Numbered from the stretch's first letter, positions 26,494 through 34,156 are shown. The stretch is 64,000 nt of DNA from Modestobacter marinus (GCF_011758655.1 NZ_JAAMPA010000002.1:930001-994000), one strand, 5' to 3'. The notes: generated by a model from the letters alone, not told the origin. Made by a program: numbers and translations.

Positions 26494-26836
26494 GTCAGAC
26501 TCCGCAACTCGTCGCCCCTCCCGGCACCCCACCCCACCGGCCCGGCGGGGAAGCGCACGTCGGGGAAGGACGTGACGGCCCGGGCCGGCGAACGGGTCGC
26601 CGGTGTTCGAACAGGTGTTCGAACACCGATGAGTAGACCGGACCGGCCGGGGGTGGTCAAGCCGAACGGGCGTGTCGGCGTCCGTGTCGTTACAGCGACT
26701 GCACTCGTGGCGTCGGCGCTCCCTCGAGTCCGGGTCGAGGGTCGCCGTCGGCCTCGGCCGACGCCCGCTCACGGTCGGCAGCGGCCGCAGGTCCCGGGTG
26801 GCGCACGGCCCCGGGGCCGGTGGGAGGATCGCGGGC
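26494..26836. other. Divergent regulatory region, SOS operon and ybaK
   Basis: 343 bp without a gene. It holds the SOS box at 26607-26622 for the minus-strand operon. On the ybaK side are two adjacent hairpins: 26721-26741 (CCCTCGA/TCGAGGG stem) and 26746-26763 (CGTCGGC/GCCGACG stem). The hairpins lie 74-116 bases before the ybaK start and could form in its leader. No further structure is apparent. Confidence 0.55.
26607..26622 (-). promoter_or_regulatory. LexA SOS box ahead of DUF6504-HEPN-dnaE2
   Basis: TCGAACAGGTGTTCGA is a perfect TCGAAC-N4-GTTCGA box. It sits in a longer dyad, 26602-26627, whose arms are identical except for the central four bases. It lies 114 bp upstream of the first gene of the operon. 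Confidence 0.9.
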
Positions 26837-27364
26837 ATGACCGCTGCGGAGACCCCGCACCACCCCCGGGTCGCCGAGGTCGAGCAGGTCCTGCGCGCCG
26901 CCGGCGTCGCCGGCGAGGTGCGCACCCTGCCCGACAGCGCCCGCACCGCCGCCGCCGCGGCCGCCCAGCTCGGCGTCGAGGTCGGGGCGATCGCCAACAG
27001 CCTGGTGTTCGACGCCGGCGACGTCCCGCTGCTCGTGCTCACCAGCGGCGCACACCGGGTCGACGAGGCCCTGGTCGCCGACCTCCTCGGCGTCCCGCGG
27101 ATCACCCGGGCCACCCCCGAGTTCGTCCGCCGGCACACCGGTCAGGCGATCGGCGGGGTGGCCCCGGTCGGCCACCCGGAGCCGATCGGCACCCTGGTCG
27201 ACGTCGAGCTCGCCCGGCACCCCCAGGTGTGGGCGGCCGCCGGGCACCCGCACACCGTCTTCCCCACCAGCTACGACGAGCTGCTGCAGCTCACCGCCGG
27301 CACCCCCGCGGAGGTCGGCCCCGGCCCCTCCCCGGCCGCCGCGGACGAGGAGACCTCCCGATGA
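26837..27364 (+). CDS. YbaK/EbsC-type aminoacyl-tRNA deacylase
   Basis: Cytoplasmic editing enzyme of 175 residues. Segments typical of YbaK are AAAQLGVEVGAIANSLVFD, PLLVLTSGAHRVDE, GVPRITRATPEFVRRHTGQAIGGVAPVGHPEPI and VWAAAGHPHTVFPTSYDELLQLT. Such proteins remove misacylated Cys or Ala from tRNA(Pro). The ATG at 26837 has GGGAGGA ten bases upstream. It overlaps the next gene as ATGA and is the first gene of a run that extends to 32997. Why an editing enzyme heads a carotenoid-like run is unclear. Confidence 0.88.
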   Translation: MTAAETPHHPRVAEVEQVLRAAGVAGEVRTLPDSARTAAAAAAQLGVEVGAIANSLVFDAGDVPLLVLTSGAHRVDEALVADLLGVPRITRATPEFVRRHTGQAIGGVAPVGHPEPIGTLVDVELARHPQVWAAAGHPHTVFPTSYDELLQLTAGTPAEVGPGPSPAAADEETSR

Positions 27365-27954
27365 CCGGCACCACCCCCGCCACCCGGATCACCGAGCTGC
27401 CCGCCGGCTGGATGCGCGAGCACCTGCACGAGGCGCTGGCGATCTACGGGGCGGCGATGGGCTACGGCGACTCCGTCGTCGCCGGGCGGTACGGCTACGC
27501 CGTCCAGCACACCGAGCGGGAGGGGTTCCGCGCCGTCGGCGCCTTCGCCGAGGTGCGGCAGGACGACGGCACGGTCGGCGAGCGGCTGGTCGGCTTCGGC
27601 TACGGCTACGTCGTCGCCCCCGGCCAGTGGTGGCACGACCAGGTCCGCAACGCCCTGGACCGCCGGACGGCGAAGCAGTGGCTGCCCGGCGCGTTCGAGG
27701 TGTGCGAGCTGCACGTGCACCCCGACCGGCAGAGCCAGGGCCTCGGCCGACAGCTGCTGCACGCGCTGCTGGCCGACCTCCCCCAGCCGGCCGCCCTGCT
27801 GAGCACCCCGGACACCGACACCAAGGCCTTCCGGCTGTACCACGCCGACGGGTTCGTCGACCTGGCCCGCGGCTACCACTTCCCCGGCGACGCCCGTCCC
27901 TTCGCCATCCTGGGCGCGCGCCTGCCGCTCACCCGCCCGGCTGGGAAGGGCTGA
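27361..27954 (+). CDS. GNAT family N-acetyltransferase
   Basis: The product has 197 residues. The acetyl-CoA-binding motif A appears as VCELHVHPDRQSQGLGRQLLHALLADL, where QSQGLG is the pyrophosphate loop. TKAFRLYHADGFVDLARGYHFPG is the C-terminal GNAT signature. The N-terminal half (YGYAVQHTEREGFRAVGAF) is less typical. The acceptor is unknown. It overlaps both ybaK and the following oxidoreductase, so it is probably translated from the same mRNA. Confidence 0.85.
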   Translation: MTGTTPATRITELPAGWMREHLHEALAIYGAAMGYGDSVVAGRYGYAVQHTEREGFRAVGAFAEVRQDDGTVGERLVGFGYGYVVAPGQWWHDQVRNALDRRTAKQWLPGAFEVCELHVHPDRQSQGLGRQLLHALLADLPQPAALLSTPDTDTKAFRLYHADGFVDLARGYHFPGDARPFAILGARLPLTRPAGKG

Positions 27955-29612
27955 TCACCGTCGACAGCACCGCGGACGTCGTCGTCATCGGCTCCGGGCA
28001 CAACGGGCTCGTCGCCGCCTGCCACCTGGCCCGGGCCGGGCTGCGGGTGGAGGTGGTGGAGTCCGACGAGGTGCTCGGCGGTGCCGTCTCCACCGTCGAG
28101 CGCTGGCCCGGCGTCCGGGTCGACCGCGGGTCCAGCGCCCACGTGATCATCCGGCACAGCGGGGTGGTCGAGGAGCTGGAGCTCGAGCGCTTCGGCCTCC
28201 GCTACGTCGACTGCGACCCCTGGGGGTTCGCCCCCGCACCGGTGCCCGGCGACCCCGGTCCCGACGGCCGGCCGCTGGTCTTCTCCGTCGACCTCGACGC
28301 CACCTGCGCCTCCATCGCCGCCGCCTGCGGGGACGCCGACGCCGCGGCCTACCGCCGGTTCGTCGAGGTGTGGGGGCCGCGCAGCGCCGCCGTCGTCCGT
28401 GCCTTCGGCGACCGGCCGGCGATGACCCGGCTGGTCCGGCACCTGTGGCCGGTCGGCGCCCCCCGGCGCGGCCAGCCGCGCACCCCGGGCGGGGAGATCG
28501 CCACCGACTTCCTCGGCTCCGGCGACGCCCTGCTCGACCGCTGGTTCACCAGCGAACGGCTCAAGGCCGCCCTCGCCTGGTTCGGCGCCCAGTCCGGGCC
28601 CCCCATGTCCGAGCCCGGCACGGCGGCGATGGTCGGCTGGGTGGCGCTGCTGCACGACGTCCCGCCCGGCCACCCGGTCGGCGGCTCGGGCGGGCTCACC
28701 CAGGCACTGGCCGCCCGGCTGGCCAGTGACGGCGGCCGGGTCACCCTCGGGGACGGCGCGGCCCGCCTCCTCGTCGACGGGCCGCCCGACGACCGGCGGG
28801 TCACCGGGGTGCAGACCGTCTCCGGGCGGCGGATCACCGCACCGGTGGTCGTCGCCGCCTGCCACGTGCTGGCCACCCGGGCGCTGGCCGGCGACGACGC
28901 CCCGCCCGCACTGGCCGAGGCCGACCCGCCGCTGGGCAACGGCTTCGGCCTGGTGCTGCGCTGCCAGACCGACGCCCTGCCGAACTACCCCGGCGCGGGC
29001 GAGGAGGCGCTGCAGGGCCTGCAGCTGCTCTGCACCGACCGGGCCCAGCTGGCCCGGGCGCACGGCGACTGGCTGGCCGGCGAGCTGCCCCGGGAGCCGG
29101 TCCCGCTGGCCATGTCCTTCTCCGCGAGCGACCCGACCCTGGCCCCGGCCGGCCAGCACGTGGTCACCATCTGGGGGCAGTGGTACCCCTACGAGCTCGC
29201 CGACGGGTCGGACTGGGCGGAGATCGCCGACCGGGCCGCCCAGCAGCTGATCGCCGCGGTCGACCGGTACGCACCCGGCTTCGGCGACTCGGTACAGCGG
29301 CTGTACGTGCAGACCCCGCTGAAGCTGGAGCAGGAACTGTCCCTGCTGCGTGGCAACGTCATGCACGTGGAGATGAGCCTGGCCAGCATGTTCGGCTTCC
29401 GGCCGACCCCGGCGCTGTCCGGTCACCGGGTGCCGGGGCTGGGCGGGCTGTACCTCACCGGCGCCTCCACGCACCCCGGAGGCGGGGTCTCCGGCAACTC
29501 CGGCCGCACCGCCGCCCGGGTGGTGCTGGCCGACCGCCGGCCGGCCGCCCGGCTGCGGGCCCGGCTGACGGGCGGTGCCGGGCGTCTCGCGCGCCGGAGG
29601 ACGGCGGGGTGA
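27951..29612 (+). CDS. Phytoene-desaturase-like FAD-dependent oxidoreductase
   Basis: About 553 residues. The dinucleotide fold is TADVVVIGSGHNGLVAACHLARAGLRVEVVE, and the C-terminal GLYLTGASTHPGGGVSGNSGRTAARVVL is the FAD signature of CrtI-like enzymes. It shows the PYROXD2-type length and layout. Followed by cruF and a GT2 gene, it probably desaturates or oxidises a carotenoid end. No ATG, GTG or TTG lies near the homology start. The only candidate is CTG at 27951, overlapping the GNAT stop as CTGA, so the start is uncertain. Confidence 0.82.
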   Translation: MITVDSTADVVVIGSGHNGLVAACHLARAGLRVEVVESDEVLGGAVSTVERWPGVRVDRGSSAHVIIRHSGVVEELELERFGLRYVDCDPWGFAPAPVPGDPGPDGRPLVFSVDLDATCASIAAACGDADAAAYRRFVEVWGPRSAAVVRAFGDRPAMTRLVRHLWPVGAPRRGQPRTPGGEIATDFLGSGDALLDRWFTSERLKAALAWFGAQSGPPMSEPGTAAMVGWVALLHDVPPGHPVGGSGGLTQALAARLASDGGRVTLGDGAARLLVDGPPDDRRVTGVQTVSGRRITAPVVVAACHVLATRALAGDDAPPALAEADPPLGNGFGLVLRCQTDALPNYPGAGEEALQGLQLLCTDRAQLARAHGDWLAGELPREPVPLAMSFSASDPTLAPAGQHVVTIWGQWYPYELADGSDWAEIADRAAQQLIAAVDRYAPGFGDSVQRLYVQTPLKLEQELSLLRGNVMHVEMSLASMFGFRPTPALSGHRVPGLGGLYLTGASTHPGGGVSGNSGRTAARVVLADRRPAARLRARLTGGAGRLARRRTAG

Positions 29613-30427
29613 CCGGGGCGCTCACCGCACGCCGGCCGGGCACCGACCCGGCTCCCCTGCCCTGGCTGCCGCTCGCGCTCACCGTCGCGCTGCTGGGCAC
29701 CGCGATCGCCTACCCGCTCAGCAGCGGCTCCGCCCGCGACGCGGTCAGCTGGACGATCGTCCTGCTGGGGTCGGCGGTCTCGGTCAGCCACGCCACGATC
29801 AGCCGTGGCGCCCGCACCGGTGCCGGGCTGCTCGTCCTCGTCGGCGTCGTCGCGGTGCTGTTCGAGGCGCTCGGGCTCAGCACCGGCTTCCCCTACGGCG
29901 AGTACCGCTACAGCGACATGCTGGGGCCGACGCTGCTCGGGGTGCCCTTCCTGGTGCCGCTGGCCTGGCTGATGATGGCCTGGCCGAGCTGGGTGCTCGC
30001 CGCCCGGCTGACCTCGCGGGTGCGCCCCGCCCGGCGCCGGGCCGCCCGGGTGGCGGGAGCGGCCTACGTCTTCGCCGGCTGGGACGTCGTGCTCGACCCG
30101 CAGCTGGTGCAGGCCGGCTACTGGCGGTGGGCGAACCCGGAGCCCGGCCTGCCCGGCATCCCCACCGTGCCGCTCACCAACCTCGCCGGCTGGCTGCTGG
30201 CCGGACTGGTGCTGATGAGCCTGCTCGACGTGCTCGTCGAGCGCACCAGCCGGCTCCCCCGGATCGGCGACGCTGCGCCGCTGCTCACGCTGGGCTGGAT
30301 GGTGCTGGGCGGGGCGCTGGCCCACGCTGCCTGGCTCGACCTCCCGGGATCGGCGGTCTGGGGCGTCGTCCTGGCGGTGCCGGTGCTCGCCGTCCTCGCC
30401 GTCCAGGCGCGGCGGGGCCGCCGGTGA
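29609..30427 (+). CDS. cruF: CruF-like carotenoid 1,2-hydratase
   Basis: Polytopic membrane protein of 272 residues with about seven hydrophobic helices. It has the conserved FEALGLSTGFPYGEYRYSDMLGPTLLGVPFLVPLAW and YVFAGWDVVLDPQLVQAGYWRWANP. These are hallmarks of the carotenoid biosynthesis family that includes CruF (gamma-carotene/bisanhydrobacterioruberin 1,2-hydratase). It would hydrate the psi end of a carotenoid before glycosylation. Its GTG overlaps the oxidoreductase stop, and its stop overlaps the GT2 gene. The exact substrate cannot be read from the sequence. Confidence 0.85.
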   Translation: MTGALTARRPGTDPAPLPWLPLALTVALLGTAIAYPLSSGSARDAVSWTIVLLGSAVSVSHATISRGARTGAGLLVLVGVVAVLFEALGLSTGFPYGEYRYSDMLGPTLLGVPFLVPLAWLMMAWPSWVLAARLTSRVRPARRRAARVAGAAYVFAGWDVVLDPQLVQAGYWRWANPEPGLPGIPTVPLTNLAGWLLAGLVLMSLLDVLVERTSRLPRIGDAAPLLTLGWMVLGGALAHAAWLDLPGSAVWGVVLAVPVLAVLAVQARRGRR

Positions 30428-31644
30428 GCGCGGCCTGGCGCCGGCTCCTGCGGGTGTGCGCCGGGCTGTCCGTGGTCGCCGCCGTCCACGCCGCGCTGAA
30501 CAGCCGGCTCCTCCGCCGGCCACCGGCCCTGCCCCGGCCGGTCGCCCGGCGGGTGACCGTGGTGGTCCCGGCACGCGACGAGGCCGACCAGATCGAGGGC
30601 TGCCTGGCCGCCGTGCTCGACCAGCGCGGGGTGCCCGGCCTGCGGGTCGTGGTCGTCGACGACGGCTCCACCGACGACACCGCCGCGCGCGTGGTGGGCG
30701 TGGCCGATCCGCGGGTGACGTTGCTGCCCGCCATCCCGCCCGGGCCGGGCTGGCTCGGCAAGCCGAACGCGTGCGCCCAAGGCGCCGCTGCCGCTCACCG
30801 GGCGCCCTCGGACGGCCGGGCACCCTCGGACCACCAGGCGACCACCGACGACCGGGCGACCACCGACGACGTGCTGGTGTTCCTGGACGCCGACGTCCGG
30901 CTGATGCCCGACGCGATCGCCTCCGCGGTCGCCCTGCTCGACGACGCGGCACTCGACCTGGTCTCCCCCTGGCCGCGGCAGCTCACCGGCAGCGCGGCCG
31001 AGCGGCTGGTCCAGCCGCTGCAGCAGTGGCTGTGGGCCACCCTCCTGCCGCTGCGGCTGGCCGAGCGGTCACCACGACCGTCGCTGGCGGCGGCCAACGG
31101 CCAGTTCCTGGTGGTCCGCCGGGCCGCCTACGACCGGGCCGGCGGGCACGGCGCCGTGCGCGGTGAGGTGATCGAGGACGTCGCACTGCTGCGCGCGGTC
31201 AAGGCCGCCGGGGGCCGGGGCGTCGTCGTCGACGGGTCGACGCTGGCCGCCTGCCGGATGTACGACGGCTGGCCGGGGGTCCGGGACGGCTACACGAAGT
31301 CGCTGTGGTCGGCGGTCGGCGGTCACCCGGCGGCGGCCGCCGGTGTCGCCGCCGGGCTCAGCGCCGTCTGGCTGCTGCCGCCGCTGGCCGCGCTGACCGG
31401 CTCCCGCGCCGGCCTGGTCGGCTACGCCGCCGGGGTGGTCAACCGGGCCGTGGTCGCGACCCGCACGGGCGGCCGGGCCTGGCCGGACTCCCTGGCGCAT
31501 CCGGTGTCGATCGCGCTGCTCGACGTGCTGGTCGCCCGCTCGGTGGCCGGTCACCGGAACGGGTCGCTCCGGTGGCGCGGGCGCGCCCTCTCCCCCGCCG
31601 CCGCCCAGCGGGCCGACCTCCCAGCACCCATCCTGGGCAGATGA
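30424..31644 (+). CDS. GT2 family glycosyltransferase
   Basis: The product has 406 residues. One N-terminal hydrophobic segment precedes a GT-A domain with VTVVVPARDEADQIEGCLAAVL, VVVVDDGSTDDT, the DxD-like VLVFLDADVRL, and an acceptor region with EDVALLRAVKAAGG. Membrane helices follow near the C-terminus. Coupled to cruF, it probably glycosylates a hydroxylated carotenoid (CruC-like role), by inference. A short insertion at about residues 122-145 consists of two duplications (APSDGRAPSD and ATTDDRATTDD) and looks like a surface loop. Confidence 0.82.
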   Translation: MSAAWRRLLRVCAGLSVVAAVHAALNSRLLRRPPALPRPVARRVTVVVPARDEADQIEGCLAAVLDQRGVPGLRVVVVDDGSTDDTAARVVGVADPRVTLLPAIPPGPGWLGKPNACAQGAAAAHRAPSDGRAPSDHQATTDDRATTDDVLVFLDADVRLMPDAIASAVALLDDAALDLVSPWPRQLTGSAAERLVQPLQQWLWATLLPLRLAERSPRPSLAAANGQFLVVRRAAYDRAGGHGAVRGEVIEDVALLRAVKAAGGRGVVVDGSTLAACRMYDGWPGVRDGYTKSLWSAVGGHPAAAAGVAAGLSAVWLLPPLAALTGSRAGLVGYAAGVVNRAVVATRTGGRAWPDSLAHPVSIALLDVLVARSVAGHRNGSLRWRGRALSPAAAQRADLPAPILGR

Positions 31645-32309
31645 CCAGCAGCGACCTCCTCAGCCTGCGCACCGACGAGCGCGCCGCACTCCTCTTCGTC
31701 GGGTTGCGCGGCGACTGGTAGCCCTACTGCTGCGCCCAGGCGGTCCGCCTGGCCCGGTCCCTGTCCCGCATCTCCGCCGCCGGCGCCGAGGTGGTGCTCG
31801 CCTCGGTCGATCCCCCCGAGGTGCAGCTGGCCATGGACCGCACCTGGCACCTGCCCTTCCGGTGGGCCAGCGACCCGGGCGGCACCCGGCTGGCCCAGCC
31901 CCTGGACGCCTGGGACACCGAGGCCTCGATCTTCCGGCCGGTCGTCATCGTGGTCGCCCCGGACGGCCGCGAGGTGTTCCGCGAACTGTCCCGGGACTTC
32001 ACCGACCGCACCGACGACGAGCCGGTGCTGACCGCCATCGAGGCCCTGGGGCTCCCCGCGCTCCCCGAGCCGGCCCCCTGGGCGCCCGAGGGCGTGGTCC
32101 CGCACCCGTCGAAGCGCGTGTTCACGCCCAGCTCCTTCATCCCCTACTTCCGCGCGATCCGGTTCAACACGATGGCGCTGAGCCAGCGGATGGTCGACGA
32201 GCGGGACCGCGACCAGCTGGTCACCGAGCAGCGGATGGCCGAGTCCTTCCTCGCCACCTTCGACGAGTGGCGGGCCGAGCACCCGCCGGGCGACCAGGCC
32301 CGGGTCTGA
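31641..32309 (+). CDS. Peroxiredoxin-like selenoprotein with in-frame UAG (probable Sec27)
   Basis: This 222-residue thioredoxin-fold protein belongs to the AhpC/TSA-like redoxins. Residues 1-26 end LLFVGLRGDW; codon 27 is TAG (31719-31721); then PYCCAQAVRLARSL continues. In relatives this position is the catalytic Cys of an FxRGxWCPYC motif, so the TAG sits exactly at the redox residue, giving UPYC. Codon use is GC3-rich and homology continuous on both sides. The ATG overlaps the GT2 stop (ATGA), and a SECIS-like hairpin follows. Geodermatophilaceae are known to decode UAG as selenocysteine. A pseudogene is the alternative, but less likely. Confidence 0.85.
31719..31721 (+). other. In-frame TAG, proposed selenocysteine codon
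   Basis: Codon 27 of the redoxin gene at 31641. It replaces the first Cys of a W-C-P-Y-C active site. TGC would need two base changes to become TAG, so simple point mutation is a poor explanation. Normal genes here (ending at 13166, 42865, 42899 and 48923) also stop with TAG, so meaning must depend on context. Confidence 0.82.
31736..31752 (+). promoter_or_regulatory. SECIS-like hairpin
   Basis: CCAGGCGGTCCGCCTGG folds into a perfect 7-bp stem with loop GUC (or CGGUCC if the top pairs open). It starts 14 bases after the TAG. E. coli fdhF SECIS has AGGUCU in its loop, with the SelB-contacted GU at nearly the same distance from the Sec codon (within two bases). The shared GGUC loop and spacing fit a bacterial SECIS. 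Confidence 0.75.
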
Positions 32310-32340
32310 CCGGGGCGAACCGGTCGGCGACGATGAGCCG

Positions 32341-32997
32341 GTGACCGAGCAGAGCAGTCCGCCGCGCGTCTCCTTCGACCCGGCGGAGATGGAGACCTCG
32401 GCCTTCTACCGGGTGCTGAACTCGGTGGTGGTGCCCCGGCCGATCGCCTGGGTGTGCAGCCGCTCGGCCGAGGGCGTGCACAACCTGGCGCCGCACTCCT
32501 TCTACACGGTGGCCTGCGTCGACCCGCCGGTCGTCCAGTTCACCTCGGTGGGCCGCAAGGACTCGCTGCGCAACGTCGAGGACAGCGGCGAGTTCACCAT
32601 CAGCCTCACCCCGGAGGCGCTGTTCGAGCAGGTCAACGCCACGGCGACGGACTTCCCGCCGGACCAGAGCGAGGCCGAGCACACCGGCGTCACCCTGGAA
32701 CCCAGCGACCGGATCGCCACGATGCGGGTCGCCCAGTCGCCGGTGACCCTGGAGTGCGTGCTGCACGCGACGCTGCGGCTGGGCGACAGCACGGTGGTGT
32801 TCGGCCGGGTCGTGCACGTGTCGGCGTGGGACAGCGTCGTCCGGGACGGCCGGCCGCGGATCGAGCAGCTGCAGCCGCTGGCCCGGCTCGGCGGCAACGA
32901 GTGGTCGACCATCGGCGAGGTGAAGGAGATCCGCCGGATCCCCTACCGCAGCTGGAGCGAGGACCCGGCCATCGGCGACCGCCTGCGCGGCGGCTGA
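32341..32997 (+). CDS. Flavin reductase-like FMN-binding protein
   Basis: The product has 218 residues. The flavin reductase-like fold is shown by FYRVLNSVVVPRPIAWVCSRSAEGVHNLAPHSFYTVACVDPPVVQFTSVGRKDSLRNVEDSGEFTIS, the usual FMN-binding core. LECVLHATLRLGDSTVVFGRVVHV follows. Members bind FMN and reduce flavins or act as flavoprotein partners. The GTG start is 31 bp after the selenoprotein stop on the same strand, and a strong terminator follows. It is the last gene of this run, so a redox link to the selenoprotein is possible but unproven. Confidence 0.85.
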   Translation: MTEQSSPPRVSFDPAEMETSAFYRVLNSVVVPRPIAWVCSRSAEGVHNLAPHSFYTVACVDPPVVQFTSVGRKDSLRNVEDSGEFTISLTPEALFEQVNATATDFPPDQSEAEHTGVTLEPSDRIATMRVAQSPVTLECVLHATLRLGDSTVVFGRVVHVSAWDSVVRDGRPRIEQLQPLARLGGNEWSTIGEVKEIRRIPYRSWSEDPAIGDRLRGG

Positions 32998-33004
32998 TGG
33001 CGGA

Positions 33005-33045
33005 CCCCGTCCAGAGGCTCGCTCGGGGCGAGCCTCTGGACGGGG
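33005..33045. terminator. Bidirectional terminator hairpin
   Basis: Perfect 18-bp stem (CCCCGTCCAGAGGCTCGC and its complement) with a 5-base loop TCGGG. It lies between the convergent flavin reductase and adenosine kinase genes. Confidence 0.9.
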
Positions 33046-33067
33046 CCGACGTCGCGCTCGTGGCCCC

Positions 33068-34045
33068 TCAGGCCGGCAGGAAGGGGGCCACCTCGTCGGC
33101 GGCGTCGGCGCCGAAGGCCTCGGCGAAGCGCTCCAGGAAGGGCGCCCGCGGCAGCGTGTACTCCTGGGTGCCGATCACCTCGACCGCGGCGGTGGCGACC
33201 GCGGACCCGACCTGGGTGGCGCGCTCGATCCCGAGCCCCCACTGGCGGGCCGCCACGAACCCGGCGCGGAGCGCGTCCCCACCGCCGGTCGGCTCCACCG
33301 GCTTGGTCTCCGGGACGGCGATCACCTCGATCGTCGGCTCGCCGGCCCGCTCGACGCGCACGCCCTTGGCGGCCTGGGTGGTGACCCAGGTGCCCACCCG
33401 GGCGAGCACCTCGGCGTCGTCCCAGCCGGTCTTCTGCAGCAGCAGGGCGTGCTCGTACTCGTTGGTGAACAGCAGGTCGGCGCCGTCGACGAGCTCGCGG
33501 ATCATCTCCCCGTCGGCCCAGGCCAGCTGCTGCGAGGGGTCGGCGAGGAACGGGTAGCCCCGCTGCCGGCACTCCTGCGTGTGCTGCACCATCGCCGTCG
33601 GGTCGTTCGGCCCGACGATCACCAGGTCCAGGTCGCCGACCCGCGCGGCCACCGGGGCCAGCTCGATCAGCGACGCCTCGGACATGGCGCCGGAGTAGAA
33701 GGACGCGATCTGGTTGTTCGCCGCGTCGGTGGTGCAGACGAAGCGCGCCGTGTGCTTGAGCTCGGACCAGTGCACGCTGCCGGTGTCCACGCCGTGCCGG
33801 GTCAGCCAGGCGTCGTAGTCGGAGAAGTCGTTGCCCACCGCGCCGACCAGCACCGGGCCCTGCCCGAGCAGCCCGAGCCCGTAGGCCATGTTCGCCCCGG
33901 CACCACCGCGGTGCTGCACCAGGTCGTCGACCAGGAAGGAGAGCGAGACGTTCTCCATCTTGCCCTCGACGAACTGGTCGGTGAACTTCCCGGGGAAGGT
34001 CATCAGGTGGTCGGTGGCGATCGAACCGGTCACGACGACGGGCAT
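33068..34045 (-). CDS. adoK: Adenosine kinase, PfkB family
   Basis: Phosphorylates adenosine to AMP in purine salvage. The 325-residue product begins MPVVVTGSIATDHLMTFPGKF and contains VSLSFLVDDLVQHRGGAGANMAYGLG. It also has TARFVCTTDAANNQIASFYSGAMSEA and the catalytic PTGGGDALRAGF (Asp base in GGGDA). These segments track M. tuberculosis AdoK (Rv2202c) closely as I remember it. The usual GVGDAF reads GGGDAL here. The ATG at 34045 has GGAGAGAG upstream. Confidence 0.92.
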   Translation of the reverse strand: MPVVVTGSIATDHLMTFPGKFTDQFVEGKMENVSLSFLVDDLVQHRGGAGANMAYGLGLLGQGPVLVGAVGNDFSDYDAWLTRHGVDTGSVHWSELKHTARFVCTTDAANNQIASFYSGAMSEASLIELAPVAARVGDLDLVIVGPNDPTAMVQHTQECRQRGYPFLADPSQQLAWADGEMIRELVDGADLLFTNEYEHALLLQKTGWDDAEVLARVGTWVTTQAAKGVRVERAGEPTIEVIAVPETKPVEPTGGGDALRAGFVAARQWGLGIERATQVGSAVATAAVEVIGTQEYTLPRAPFLERFAEAFGADAADEVAPFLPA

Positions 34046-34133
34046 GAGGGCGACTCTCTCCGGGGACGGCGGCCACCATCGGCCTGCGGACCCCGGCCGG
34101 GAACGGACGCCGGGGCGGGGAACAGCGTAGGAG

Positions 34134-34156
34134 CCGCGGGACGTCCCCGCCCGCGG
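34134..34156 (-). terminator. Terminator after CDP-alcohol phosphatidyltransferase gene
   Basis: 7-bp stem CCGCGGG/CCCGCGG with loop ACGTCCCCG, beginning 12 bp beyond the stop codon at 34168. Confidence 0.55.

Noticed and set aside
31641..31790. Redoxin gene as a simple pseudogene, or a short gene starting at GTG/ATG 31791
   Set aside because: Codon quality and homology run through the TAG, the ATG is coupled to the upstream stop, the TAG sits exactly at the catalytic residue, and a SECIS-like hairpin follows. A start at 31791 would delete the active site.
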